This document shows positions 1-8,536 of a stretch of 64,000 nucleotides of DNA, one piece after another; within the stretch, counting starts at the first letter, position 1, and each line of letters starts with the position of its first letter. Source of the stretch: Hyphomicrobiales bacterium (GTDB lineage: Bacteria > Pseudomonadota > Alphaproteobacteria > Rhizobiales > NORP267). The stretch is from NCBI GenBank assembly GCA_021775875.1, contig JAJFHA010000007.1:62001-126000 (forward strand), read 5' to 3'. Below the pieces are notes generated by a model. It did not search any database, was not told the origin of the DNA, and saw only the letters and a list, made by a program, of their open reading frames with translations. The position numbers were made by a program, and so were the translations under genes.

Positions 1-70
1 AAAAAAGAACCAGCAGCTGCAAATGGGCGGTTAGGACTAAATTAGCCGTGAAACCAGATTAGCGATTTGT

Positions 71-613
71 TCAGCCCCCGAACCCGCCATTATCAAGAAA
101 CGCCTGTTCGGCAGGACTGGTGGGGCGGCCCAAAACGTTATTGCGATGCGGGAACCGGCGAAAACGGCAAATGATATCCCGATGCACAAGCGCGTGATGC
201 ATCAGGGATTCATCCCCGGTAAGTCTGTAAAGGGCCAAACAAAAATCCTGCATGGCCAGATTTTCTGAATGCATAAACGGCAGGTAGAAAAATTGCGCTC
301 TGGTTTTCCCAACGTCACGATCAAAGCCCGCATCAACCGCAACCCGCGCCAACGTTCGTGCTTTTTCGTCGTGGGCAAAGGTGCGGGCATCGCCGCGAAA
401 CAGGTTTCGCGAAAACTGATCGAGAATAATGATCAACGCCAGCGCAGAGTCCGCCGTCTCCATCCAGCCATCGATCCCGCCATCAGCGGCAATTTCGTGG
501 ATCGCGGAAAATTTCTCCGCAATGGTCGCATCAAAGGATTTATCCTTGACCCACCATTTCTGCGGCCCGGCATCAAACCAAAAATCAAGAATGTCGTTTG
601 GCTGTATGGTCAA
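71..613 (-). CDS. DUF924 family protein
   Basis: A 180-residue protein that matches the DUF924 family along its length. It opens with a DILDFWF segment, followed by a KWWVKDKSFDATI stretch. The middle carries LDQFSRNLFRGDARTFAHD, and the second half has FFYLPFMHSENLAMQD and FPHRNNVLGR. These blocks are typical of this all-helical, TPR-like family. No enzymatic activity is established for it, so no function is given. The ATG at 613 begins MTIQPNDIL, a normal family start. It is divergent from the DDAH-like gene across about 140 bp and appears to be transcribed alone. Confidence 0.85.
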   Translation of the reverse strand: MTIQPNDILDFWFDAGPQKWWVKDKSFDATIAEKFSAIHEIAADGGIDGWMETADSALALIIILDQFSRNLFRGDARTFAHDEKARTLARVAVDAGFDRDVGKTRAQFFYLPFMHSENLAMQDFCLALYRLTGDESLMHHALVHRDIICRFRRFPHRNNVLGRPTSPAEQAFLDNGGFGG

Positions 614-751
614 ATCTAAACACCGCTTTCCTGAATATGTCTGTAAAGCGGTCTGTCATGATTTACAGACCTGCGTGAAAAACTCTAGCATCGCAATGCA
701 GGAATTACGAGATGACCAGCCGGTCAATAATTTGCACGCAGGATTGCAGAT

Positions 752-1612
752 ATGATTGAAGCAGACCCACTGAAAAAAATATTGCTCAGGGCACCCGGTG
801 CAATTGTCCAGGTTCAGCAGGATGTGACAACGCAATGGCAATCTCTGAATTATTTGCGGGAGCCGGATCTGGCCGCCGCCTCAGCTGAGCACGAAACCCT
901 TGCCTCAATAATCAGAAGCGCTGGTGCAGAAATCATCTATGCCGACAATGGCGATAACCTGTCGCTGGATGCGGTTTATGTCCGGGACGCGGCGTTGCCA
1001 TTGCCGTCAGGCATGTTGCTGGCCCGGATGGGCAAAGGGGCCCGGCACCGGGAGCCTGAAAGCCTGCGCACAATATTTGAAGCGCACAATATCGCGATTG
1101 TCGGTGCCATCGAAGCTCCCGGCACCCTGGAAGGTGGCGATTGTCTCTGGATAGACGCAAAGACGCTTCTGATCGGGCGCACCTGGCGCACCAACCAATC
1201 GGGTATCGATCAAGTGGCCGAGATATTGGGCGACGATTATCGGGTCCTCGGGTTCGATATGCCAAATTATAAAGGTGCCAATGACGTCTTCCATCTGATG
1301 TCGGTGCTAAGCCCGATCAACGCCCGGCTGGTTGTTGGATATCCGCCTCTCATGCCAGTCGCCCTGGTGAAATTCCTGCACGCGCTGAATATGACGATCC
1401 TGCCGGTGGCGGAGATCGAATTCGAATCCATGGGGTGCAATATTCTGGCCCTTGGCAATGACCAGGTGATCCTGCTTGAAGGCAACCCGCTGATAAGCAT
1501 AGCGCTAAAAAATGAGGGAATTATCGTCCACGAAACCGCCGGAGATCATATCAGTCATCCGGGTCAGGGCGGACCCACCTGCCTGACATTACCGCTTATC
1601 AGAGAAAACTGA
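752..1612 (+). CDS. dimethylarginine dimethylaminohydrolase (DDAH)-like amidinohydrolase
   Basis: A 286-residue guanidino-group-modifying enzyme. Family landmarks are visible in order: DAVYVRD near residues 73-79, the EGGD substrate-binding motif at 127-130, a catalytic-type His at about 181 in NDVFHL, and a C-terminal Cys in GGPTCLTLPL that would be the thiol nucleophile. The Asp/His/Cys set suggests an active hydrolase acting on arginine or methylated arginine, releasing citrulline plus ammonia or methylamine. The length (DDAH about 255-285, arginine deiminase about 400) favours DDAH. It stands alone, with no arc or citrulline genes nearby. The substrate (arginine versus dimethylarginine) is inferred and not visible. 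Confidence 0.8.
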   Translation: MIEADPLKKILLRAPGAIVQVQQDVTTQWQSLNYLREPDLAAASAEHETLASIIRSAGAEIIYADNGDNLSLDAVYVRDAALPLPSGMLLARMGKGARHREPESLRTIFEAHNIAIVGAIEAPGTLEGGDCLWIDAKTLLIGRTWRTNQSGIDQVAEILGDDYRVLGFDMPNYKGANDVFHLMSVLSPINARLVVGYPPLMPVALVKFLHALNMTILPVAEIEFESMGCNILALGNDQVILLEGNPLISIALKNEGIIVHETAGDHISHPGQGGPTCLTLPLIREN

Positions 1613-1614
1613 CT

Positions 1615-2697
1615 TCAAGCGCCAGGGCGAGCCACCGGCAACGGGACTTCGCTAAATGAGCGCACAGCCATGCCAGACGGCAAAGGCCCGGGCCGCAAAT
1701 CAGGCATTGGAACATTTGACAGCATCGCCACAAATTGCCGCGCATTCCGGTCAAGTTCATACGGATCGGTGCCGGCCCGATACCGACGACCGCAGACAAC
1801 CGGCCCCATATGAACCGGACGGGTGCCAAGACTCGGCATCCGCATAAATCGTTCGACACTAACAGGCAAAGCAAAAGAAGCCGTCGCCACCGGGTTGATC
1901 CAGGCATTCTGGAACCCAAGCTCCAAATTGGTCGTCGCGATATCCGCCCGCTGACCACCGGATGCCGCGCCAAGAACAACAGCAATCAATTGCCGCCCGT
2001 CGCGCGTAGCGCTGGCCACAATATTATACCCCGAAGCACAGATGAACCCGGTTTTCATACCATCCGCACCGTCAAGTGTGCGTAGCAAACTATTGTGTGA
2101 CCGCAAATTTCGACGCCCGAGGCGAAATGACGGCATACTGAACATTTCATTATATTCAGGAAATTGCTGGATGATCGTGCGTGCCAACAGAGCCTGATCC
2201 CGCGCCGTTGTCACCTGCGTTTCAGCCGGCAACCCGTTCGGGTTCACATAATGCGTCCCGGCCATACCAAGATCGAGCGCGACGCGGTTCATTTCCGCAA
2301 CAAAATCTTCCACGCTGCCCGATACATGCTCCGCCAACATATAGGCCACGTCATTTGCTGATTTGATAATCAATGCCTGGAGTGCTGTTTCCATCGGAAT
2401 CGTAACGCCGGTTGGCAAGCCAAGCTTGCTGGCCGGCTGGGCTTGGGCCAGCGGTGTGTTTCTAACCCGGGCTTCCAGATTTGTGCGCCCTTCGCGGATC
2501 GCCCTGAAGGTCAGGTAAGCAGTCATTAATTTGGTGAGAGACGCCGGAAACCAAGGGTCAAACGCGTCTTCGGAATAGAGCACGCGACCTGAGCTGACAT
2601 CCATAACGAGCAAAGGCCCGGCGTTAACCGGGCTTGTGAAAATGATCAGGCAAATTGCCAATAGAAAGATCCGGAAAATACGCAACACTCGCCTCAT
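1615..2697 (-). CDS. D-alanyl-D-alanine carboxypeptidase (peptidase S11, penicillin-binding protein 5 type)
   Basis: Serine D,D-carboxypeptidase trimming peptidoglycan pentapeptides in the periplasm. All three active-site motifs are present in order: SLTK (nucleophile Ser), SAND (SxN) and KTG in GMKTGFI. The N-terminus from the ATG at 2697 is a clear Sec signal: basic MRRVLRIFR, hydrophobic core, then PVNA before GPLLV. The ORF track starts 17 codons earlier at a TTG, which would put extra basic residues before the signal, so the ATG is preferred. The C-terminal region is Pro/Arg-rich and lacks an obvious membrane-anchor amphipathic helix. It converges on the DDAH-like gene with only 2 bp between stops. 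Confidence 0.88.
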   Translation of the reverse strand: MRRVLRIFRIFLLAICLIIFTSPVNAGPLLVMDVSSGRVLYSEDAFDPWFPASLTKLMTAYLTFRAIREGRTNLEARVRNTPLAQAQPASKLGLPTGVTIPMETALQALIIKSANDVAYMLAEHVSGSVEDFVAEMNRVALDLGMAGTHYVNPNGLPAETQVTTARDQALLARTIIQQFPEYNEMFSMPSFRLGRRNLRSHNSLLRTLDGADGMKTGFICASGYNIVASATRDGRQLIAVVLGAASGGQRADIATTNLELGFQNAWINPVATASFALPVSVERFMRMPSLGTRPVHMGPVVCGRRYRAGTDPYELDRNARQFVAMLSNVPMPDLRPGPLPSGMAVRSFSEVPLPVARPGA

Positions 2698-2902
2698 GAT
2701 TTTTGTCTGGCGTAACCTTTTCCGCAAATATCTGCAAGATGCAAACAATTCAAATATCCAAAATCAACACGCTGATCAGGCCTGAAAATCCTGCTAATCC
2801 CGGATTTTAGGCCATTTATCCCGGTTGACATAACAGAGCCTGCGCTAAAAAATGTTGCGCGGGTTCTTCAAACAAAATCGCAGAAACCTGACGGAGGAAA
2901 AC

Positions 2903-4219
2903 ATGCTAAGCGCAGAGCAGAACAAACAAATCACCGAGATTGGCCCCGGCACCCCGGCAGGCAAACTGTTGCGCAATTATTGGCAACCCGTTGCCCTTGT
3001 TGAAGAACTTGAAACCACCCGCCCGGTCAAATATGTGCGCATGTTCGGCGAAGACCTTGTTCTCTTCAAAGGTGAGGACGGCCGCTACGGATTGATGGAC
3101 CGCCATTGCCCCCATCGCGGTGCCGATCTTTGTTTCGGACGGCTTGAAGATGGCGGCCTGCGCTGCCCGTTCCACGGCTGGTTGTTTGATGTGGATGGCA
3201 ATTGTCTGGAGATGCCGGCCGAGCCGCCAGAGCGCAAATTCCATGAAAAACTCAAAGCCACCGCCTATCCGTGTATTGCCCGCAGCGGCATTATTTTTGG
3301 CTATCTGGGTGAAGGCGACGCACCGCCCCTGCCGGCATTTGATTGCCTCGATGCGCCGGAAGATTACACTTTCGCCTTCAAAGGCCTCAACGAATGTAAC
3401 TGGTTGCAGGCGGTTGAAGTTGGCATCGACCCGGCGCACGCATCTTACCTGCATCGTTTCTTTGAAGATGAAAATCCGGAAGAATCCTATGGCAAACAAT
3501 TTCGGGATTCGGTTGCCGGTTCCGGGATCCCGGCCACAAAGGTGCTGCGGGAATATTCGCGTCCTTCAATCAATGTCGAAGAAACCGATTCAGGCCTGCG
3601 GCTCACGACGCTTCGCGAACTTGAGGGCGGCCAGACCCATGTGCGGATCACAAACCTTTTATTCCCGAACGCCTTCACGATCCCTATGTCGGAAGAAATG
3701 AACATCACTCAATGGCACGTGCCGATTGATGATGTAAGCAATTACTGGTTCGCCATCTTCACCAGCTTTGGCGATAAGGTGGACCGCAAAACCATGCGCG
3801 CCCAACGGCTCGAATCCTGTTCCTTGCCGGACTATATTCCGTTCCGCAACAAGGCCAATAATTATGGTTTTGACATCGAAGAGCAAAAAACTTCGACCTA
3901 TACCGGCATGGGCCTGGACATCAACACCCATGACCAATGGGCGGTTGAATCTCTAGGTGCCATCCAGGACCGCACCCAGGAACATCTCGGCACCAGCGAT
4001 ATCGGGATCACCAAATACCGCCGCCAGCTCCTTGGCGCCATGCAAACCATGGCAGATGGTGGCGAGGTTAAAATATCAAGAACCAACGGCCACGAACTGC
4101 GCGGACCCGTCGCCATTGATGCCATCGCACCAAGCGACAATTGGGCCTCAAGTTGGAAAGAAGCCGATTTGAAGCGTCGGGAAAAATCTGGTTGGGCAAA
4201 AGACCCCTGGCAATCATAA
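2903..4219 (+). CDS. Rieske non-heme iron oxygenase, alpha subunit (phthalate dioxygenase/LigX-like)
   Basis: A 438-residue oxygenase component. The Rieske [2Fe-2S] ligands are C69-x-H71 and C88-x2-H91 (CPHRGADL and CPFHGW). The mononuclear iron triad begins at D176-x2-H179-x4-H184 (DPAHASYLH), preceded by the bridging region NWLQAVE. The start is set by GGAGG seven bases upstream of the ATG at 2903; the tracked ORF begins 17 codons earlier without such a site. Such proteins need a reductase, and none is encoded nearby. The next gene, 24 bp downstream on the same strand, is a glutamine-synthetase-like ligase, so the two are probably co-transcribed. Phthalate-type family members hydroxylate aromatics or remove O- or N-methyl groups; the substrate is unknown. 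Confidence 0.88.
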   Translation: MLSAEQNKQITEIGPGTPAGKLLRNYWQPVALVEELETTRPVKYVRMFGEDLVLFKGEDGRYGLMDRHCPHRGADLCFGRLEDGGLRCPFHGWLFDVDGNCLEMPAEPPERKFHEKLKATAYPCIARSGIIFGYLGEGDAPPLPAFDCLDAPEDYTFAFKGLNECNWLQAVEVGIDPAHASYLHRFFEDENPEESYGKQFRDSVAGSGIPATKVLREYSRPSINVEETDSGLRLTTLRELEGGQTHVRITNLLFPNAFTIPMSEEMNITQWHVPIDDVSNYWFAIFTSFGDKVDRKTMRAQRLESCSLPDYIPFRNKANNYGFDIEEQKTSTYTGMGLDINTHDQWAVESLGAIQDRTQEHLGTSDIGITKYRRQLLGAMQTMADGGEVKISRTNGHELRGPVAIDAIAPSDNWASSWKEADLKRREKSGWAKDPWQS

Positions 4220-4243
4220 TCCAGCAACAGACGGGCAAGTAAA

Positions 4244-5698
4244 ATGGTATTAACAGGCAGCAAAGCCGGTGGGTTTATAGAAAAATTTGGCCTTTGGAGC
4301 GACGAGCAGAAACGACTTGCCGGCGATATAACAGCGCGTATCGAACGCGATGGGTTGCACTCGATCCGGTTTTCGTTCCCCGATCAACACGGTATCCTGC
4401 AAGGTAAGACGGTTATGACCGCTGGCCTGAAAAGCGCGTTTTCAGCGGGCATTTCCATGACCACCACCCTGCTGGCAAAAGATACCTCCCACCGAACCGC
4501 CTATCCTGTATTTTCGTCAGGTGGCGGTTTCGACATGGACGAAATGACCGGGGCCGGGGATTTTATCATGGTCCCGGATCCATCTACGTTTCAGGTTTTA
4601 CCATGGGCAGAAAAAACCGGCTGGATGTTGTGCGATATATATTTCGGAACCGGCGCGCCCGTGCCCTTTTCCACCCGCCATCTTTACAAGCAATCACTGG
4701 ATAAACTGAACAATTCCGGGTTTGACCTGATGTCCGGGCTCGAAGTGGAATTTCACCTCTTTGTTCTTGAAGACCCGCATTTGAACCCGGAATCAAGCAC
4801 CCACCCGGCGGCGGCACCAGACGTGAGCCTGGTGACCCATGGCTTTCGATATCTGACCGAAAATCGCTACGACCAGCTCGAACCGGTGCTTGAAATCATC
4901 CGTTCCAATCTGGCGCAGCTCGACCTCGAACCACGCACCATGGAAGTGGAATTTGGTCCCAGCCAGGTTGAGATGACATTTGCGCCGTCAACCGGGGTGG
5001 CCGCAGCTGACCGCATGATCCTGTTCCGCAGCGCGGTCAAACAAATTGCCCGGCGGCACGGCCTGCACGCCACTTTCATGTGCCGACCCGGATTGCCGAA
5101 CCTGTTCTCGTCCGGCTGGCACCTGCACCAATCGCTGATTGATATGAAGACAGGCGCCAACGCATTCGTCCCGGAAAATGATGCGTTATTGTCAGATATG
5201 GGCCTGAATTATATGGGTGGCATTCTGCAACATGCTCGCGCCGCATCCGTCTTCACAACGCCTACCATCAACGGCTACAAGCGCTTCCGTCCCAATTCCC
5301 TCGCGCCCGACCGTATTGTCTGGGCCAAGGACAATCGTGGCGTGATGGTGCGCGTCATCAGCGATGGAGGTCCCGCCACCAGAATTGAGAACCGGATCGG
5401 TGAACCCGCCGCCAACCCCTATCTATATATGGCGTCTCAATTGATTGCAGGTATGGATGGAATCAAGCGCAAAACTGATCCGGGCCAACCAACCGAAACA
5501 CCCTATCAGGCCGACGCAACACCCCTCCCCCACGATCTGATGGAGGCGGTTGCCGCACTCCGCGACAGCGATCTGTACCGCGAACAATTCGGCTCAGTTT
5601 TCATTGATTACCTGATCACCCTGAAGGAATTTGAAATATCCCGCTTCCTTTCCGAAGTGACAGATTGGGAACACCGCGAATATTTTGATATCTATTAG
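4244..5698 (+). CDS. glutamine synthetase-like gamma-glutamyl ligase
   Basis: A 484-residue member of the glutamine synthetase superfamily, probably ligating glutamate to an amine with ATP. Catalytic landmarks are intact: GLEVEFHLF (metal-binding Glu pair), EFGPSQVEMTF (metal-binding Glu), SGWHLHQSL (metal-binding His), an NSLAPDR Arg and RIENRIGEP (Glu plus substrate-binding Arg). The order matches the GS fold. Assimilatory GlnA is normally about 470 residues with a Tyr adenylylation site and lies beside glnB. Here there is no glnB, and the partner is a Rieske oxygenase. That context, recalling gamma-glutamylanilide synthase in aniline oxidation and PuuA in polyamine use, suggests an amine-activating catabolic role. 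This is inference. Confidence 0.82.
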   Translation: MVLTGSKAGGFIEKFGLWSDEQKRLAGDITARIERDGLHSIRFSFPDQHGILQGKTVMTAGLKSAFSAGISMTTTLLAKDTSHRTAYPVFSSGGGFDMDEMTGAGDFIMVPDPSTFQVLPWAEKTGWMLCDIYFGTGAPVPFSTRHLYKQSLDKLNNSGFDLMSGLEVEFHLFVLEDPHLNPESSTHPAAAPDVSLVTHGFRYLTENRYDQLEPVLEIIRSNLAQLDLEPRTMEVEFGPSQVEMTFAPSTGVAAADRMILFRSAVKQIARRHGLHATFMCRPGLPNLFSSGWHLHQSLIDMKTGANAFVPENDALLSDMGLNYMGGILQHARAASVFTTPTINGYKRFRPNSLAPDRIVWAKDNRGVMVRVISDGGPATRIENRIGEPAANPYLYMASQLIAGMDGIKRKTDPGQPTETPYQADATPLPHDLMEAVAALRDSDLYREQFGSVFIDYLITLKEFEISRFLSEVTDWEHREYFDIY

Positions 5699-5724
5699 CA
5701 GCGATCAAAGTTGAAAAGTGGCGC

Positions 5725-6357
5725 TCAACGCAGCATCCAGATATTCTCTTGCGCCGCACATTTTCCCTTTAGATTTTCCGGCAAATCAATGGTCGCAATG
5801 AGTGTCAAATCATAGCTCTCGCCATAGAGTCGAGTGATCTCATCATTGCTGACCGAAAACGGAGGACCGTCCATCAGGGATTGGTCATAGGTATAGCAAA
5901 CCAGAAATTGCGGTGATTTTCCCGTGACCTTGGTCAGATGTGCGGCATAAAGGCTACGCGTATCTTTTGGCAACGCTACCAAAGCCGCTCTGTCATAAAC
6001 CGCATCAACGGAGCCAATCAGGTCAGCAGACAAATCAAAAAAGTCACCGACAAAAATATCCACATCTTTTGCGCTAAAGCGCATTAATTTACCCACCTCG
6101 GAAACTGTCGGCTCCACCCCTAGATCTTCAAATAATTGCCGCACAGCAATTTCGCTCAACTCAACACCTGCGACACGATAGCCCTCCGACAACAGCCAAC
6201 CAATATCGCGCGTTTTCCCGCACAAAGGTAGAAACACTAAGCTGCCTTCTCCCAATGAAAGTTCTTTGAAATGCGCAACCAAATGCGGATTGGCTTTGCT
6301 TTGATGAAAACCAATTTCGTTTTTCTGCCATTTCCTGTGCCAAAAATCCGTATCCAT
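5725..6357 (-). CDS. tpm: thiopurine S-methyltransferase family protein (TPMT)
   Basis: A 210-residue SAM-dependent methyltransferase of the bacterial TPMT family. It starts with DFWHRKWQKNEIGFHQ, a family hallmark, followed by VFLPLCGKTRDIGWLLSEGY and VAGVELSEIAVRQLF, which form the SAM-binding loop with the acidic ribose-binding residue. VYDRAALVALP is also conserved. Bacterial TPMTs methylate selenium and tellurium compounds and thiols and can contribute to metalloid resistance. The start is fixed by a strong AAGGAGG site ahead of the ATG at 6357. It is divergent from a MerR regulator whose likely operator-promoter reads towards this gene. Confidence 0.9.
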   Translation of the reverse strand: MDTDFWHRKWQKNEIGFHQSKANPHLVAHFKELSLGEGSLVFLPLCGKTRDIGWLLSEGYRVAGVELSEIAVRQLFEDLGVEPTVSEVGKLMRFSAKDVDIFVGDFFDLSADLIGSVDAVYDRAALVALPKDTRSLYAAHLTKVTGKSPQFLVCYTYDQSLMDGPPFSVSNDEITRLYGESYDLTLIATIDLPENLKGKCAAQENIWMLR

Positions 6358-6452
6358 AATTCCTCCTTAAAAAATCAATTGCAGATGGCTTTACTTTCAG
6401 CAACGCAGGTTTCCCATACCCCGCCCGGTTGCGCCACGAAGCTGCTATTATT

Positions 6453-6483
6453 GAGCTACAACTTCAAGTGAACTTGAGGTCAA
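6453..6483 (-). promoter_or_regulatory. MerR-type promoter with 19-bp spacer and dyad operator, driving tpm
   Basis: On the minus strand, TTGACC (6478-6483) and TAGCTC (6453-6458) are separated by exactly 19 bp. The spacer and -35 edge hold the dyad ACCTCAAGTTCACTTGAAGT. An over-long spacer containing a CTCAAGTT-type dyad is the known signature of promoters untwisted by MerR/SoxR-family activators. The MerR-family gene lies 25 bp away, divergent, and tpm lies downstream. Confidence 0.8.
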
Positions 6484-6507
6484 TAAAAAAATGAAGCGGA
6501 ACAGATA

Positions 6508-6930
6508 ATGGATATTGGCGACGTCGCATCGCATTCCGGGCTGCCCGCTTCAACATTGCGCTATTATGAAGAACGGGGCCTCATTCAATCAACCGGCCGG
6601 CACGGTTTGCGCCGACTGTTTGATGCCAACGTGTTAGAGCGGTTGGCATTGATCGCGTTGGGGCGCAATGCCGGTTTTTCCCTTGGCGAGATCGTCGCCA
6701 TGTTCACAACCGATGGCCGTCCCCAAATTGACAGAGACCAGCTATTCGCCAAAGCGGGTGAGTTGGACAAAAATATCAAGCAGCTTGTCGCCATGCGAGA
6801 CGGGCTTCGACACGCCGCCAAATGCCGGGCACCAAGTCACTTGGAATGTCCCAAATTTCAAAGGCTGCTCAGAATTGCAACGGACAAATCCATAAAGCGC
6901 CGCACAAAATTGACGGCTAAATCAGAATAA
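6508..6930 (+). CDS. MerR family transcriptional regulator
   Basis: A 140-residue regulator. The N-terminus DIGDVASHSGLPASTLRYYEERGLI is the canonical MerR winged helix-turn-helix (RYYEERGL signature, residues about 15-25). The dimerisation coiled coil follows at about 80-100. The C-terminal part contains CRAPSHLECPKF, a pair of cysteines placed as in metal- or redox-sensing members, so the effector may be a metal, metalloid or oxidant. Its own ATG lies 25 bp from the 19-bp-spacer promoter of tpm, a classic divergent activator-target layout. The C-terminal tail is very basic (KSIKRRTKLTAK). Confidence 0.9.
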   Translation: MDIGDVASHSGLPASTLRYYEERGLIQSTGRHGLRRLFDANVLERLALIALGRNAGFSLGEIVAMFTTDGRPQIDRDQLFAKAGELDKNIKQLVAMRDGLRHAAKCRAPSHLECPKFQRLLRIATDKSIKRRTKLTAKSE

Positions 6931-7192
6931 TCAGAGTGCCTGCCAGCGGCTCTCTTTTACATGGAAGCTGTATGAAATTATAAGACAAGCCTCTTGTAGT
7001 TAGGCCACGTATTCAAGTCACTGCTTGTCGCCGAAGGGCTACAGAAACTCATGAAAATTTCTATCGTCATAATCTCGTGGATTTAGCAACACAAATCATA
7101 TTGTTACTGAGCAATCTTTCTGTGGTGCCGTAAATTGCCAATACCGAGATTCCCGAACACCATTTGCGGCGCTAAGTCTCCAGGGACAAAAC

Positions 7193-8527
7193 TCATACCA
7201 ACGCCGTTCGTATGCCGATCTGTCTGTGCGCCAAATATGCCGACCAGAAAGGCCAGATGATGAATACAATAAGTACAGCAAGAGCTGCCCCAGACAGCCC
7301 CAGCCATGGAACAAAAATGGTGTTGCCCAGCACGAGAACGACAATGCTGACGGCAAAAACTGGCAGGCAATGCTTTTCCTGACCCGTCAGGGTAAGAACT
7401 TGGGTAGCTGGTCCTGCCGCAGCTCTCAGGACCTGTGCGAGCATGAGCAAGAGAAGACACCCATAGCCCGCTTTGAATTCTTCTCCAAATAATCCGAGCA
7501 AGTCTGACCCGAACGCATATATCAGGGCAAACGACACAATGCTTCCAGCAAGCGTCACCGCATTTGCATTTCGGATTATTGAGCGCACTTGGACCAACTC
7601 CGCGCTCTGGAGAGCGTCAGCGGTGTCTCGTAAAATCAGTTGATGAACAGCTTGAATGGCGAACCCGACAAGAAGGGAAATCTTCAGGCATACGCCAAAT
7701 ATTCCGGTCTGCGTTCCATCAAGGAAAAACCGGGATACCACTATGGTCAAGTCTGCAAATACTCCGATGAACAAACCTGCCAACACTAGTGGCACGGCCC
7801 GTCCTCGCCAATCAGCAACGAATTCTGGTTTAGGCACAGAACCTTGTGCGGTGCCAAAGCTTGAAATTGGGTTTCCGTCCGTGACGCGCCACAACTGCCA
7901 AACAGCAATTATAGTAGCAATTGCTCCATTGGCGATGAGAACGGCTTGAATGCTCATCTGCTCCCAGAAGAACCACAATGCCAGGACAAACAGGAGCAGA
8001 CAAAGAGGGCGCACAAAAAGTTCAGGTAAAAAACCGAGTTCAAACCGCTTCAGCGCATTGGCCAACGCCCCGTTGAGGCGCAAAAATGCAAACGCAGGCA
8101 GCATTAGGGCGGCAAAAAACAGACTATCGCGCGTACTTTGCATAATATTTGGCAACAACATCCCGCCAACAATCAACAGCCCTAAGGCAGCAACGCACAG
8201 AACAAACGTGTCCAAACGTGCACGTGCCATAAATTTTGGTAACAGTGAATTGTCTGCTCCCGCTGCAGATTGCGCGGCAATTTTAGGGACTAGGGCTGGA
8301 TAGCCCATAGTGCAAACGATGGAAAGAATTGCCGCACAGCCCGTGGAGAAGAAAAATAGCCCGATATGTTCCGCGCTCAGGAATATTGCAAGAAGCATCT
8401 GGATTAAGATGCCCAATGCCGCCCCAGCTATCCTTGCGCCAACAACCATGCTTGACGAGCGGAGTAATGAATATCTCTTCAGCGGTTCGCTGATTGGTCG
8501 TGGTTCACTCATGCCGCGATCGCCCAT
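7193..8527 (-). CDS. Wzx/MATE-superfamily polytopic exporter (flippase-like)
   Basis: A 444-residue integral membrane protein with about 12 hydrophobic segments spread evenly along the chain. The beginning (RSSSMVVGARIAGAALGILIQMLLAIFLSAEHIGLFFF) resembles polysaccharide flippases of the MOP superfamily. It is the last gene of a five-gene minus-strand operon, 10 bp after the Ldh2-like gene. Charged segments are few and no cytosolic domain is attached. An internal ATG at 8512 (MSEPRPIS) is an alternative start. No glycosyltransferases are nearby, so export of a small molecule or peptide made by the four upstream enzymes is as plausible as lipid-linked sugar flipping. The function is inferred from fold and context only. 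Confidence 0.75.
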   Translation of the reverse strand: MGDRGMSEPRPISEPLKRYSLLRSSSMVVGARIAGAALGILIQMLLAIFLSAEHIGLFFFSTGCAAILSIVCTMGYPALVPKIAAQSAAGADNSLLPKFMARARLDTFVLCVAALGLLIVGGMLLPNIMQSTRDSLFFAALMLPAFAFLRLNGALANALKRFELGFLPELFVRPLCLLLFVLALWFFWEQMSIQAVLIANGAIATIIAVWQLWRVTDGNPISSFGTAQGSVPKPEFVADWRGRAVPLVLAGLFIGVFADLTIVVSRFFLDGTQTGIFGVCLKISLLVGFAIQAVHQLILRDTADALQSAELVQVRSIIRNANAVTLAGSIVSFALIYAFGSDLLGLFGEEFKAGYGCLLLLMLAQVLRAAAGPATQVLTLTGQEKHCLPVFAVSIVVLVLGNTIFVPWLGLSGAALAVLIVFIIWPFWSAYLAHRQIGIRTALV

Positions 8528-8536
8528 TTCTGGTTC

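Noticed and set aside
6931-7192. Possible attachment-site repeat of the tRNA-Leu 3' end at the far end of the ATP-grasp operon
   Set aside because: No stretch matching GGGAGTTCGAGTCTCCCC was seen there by eye, so an att site is not claimed.
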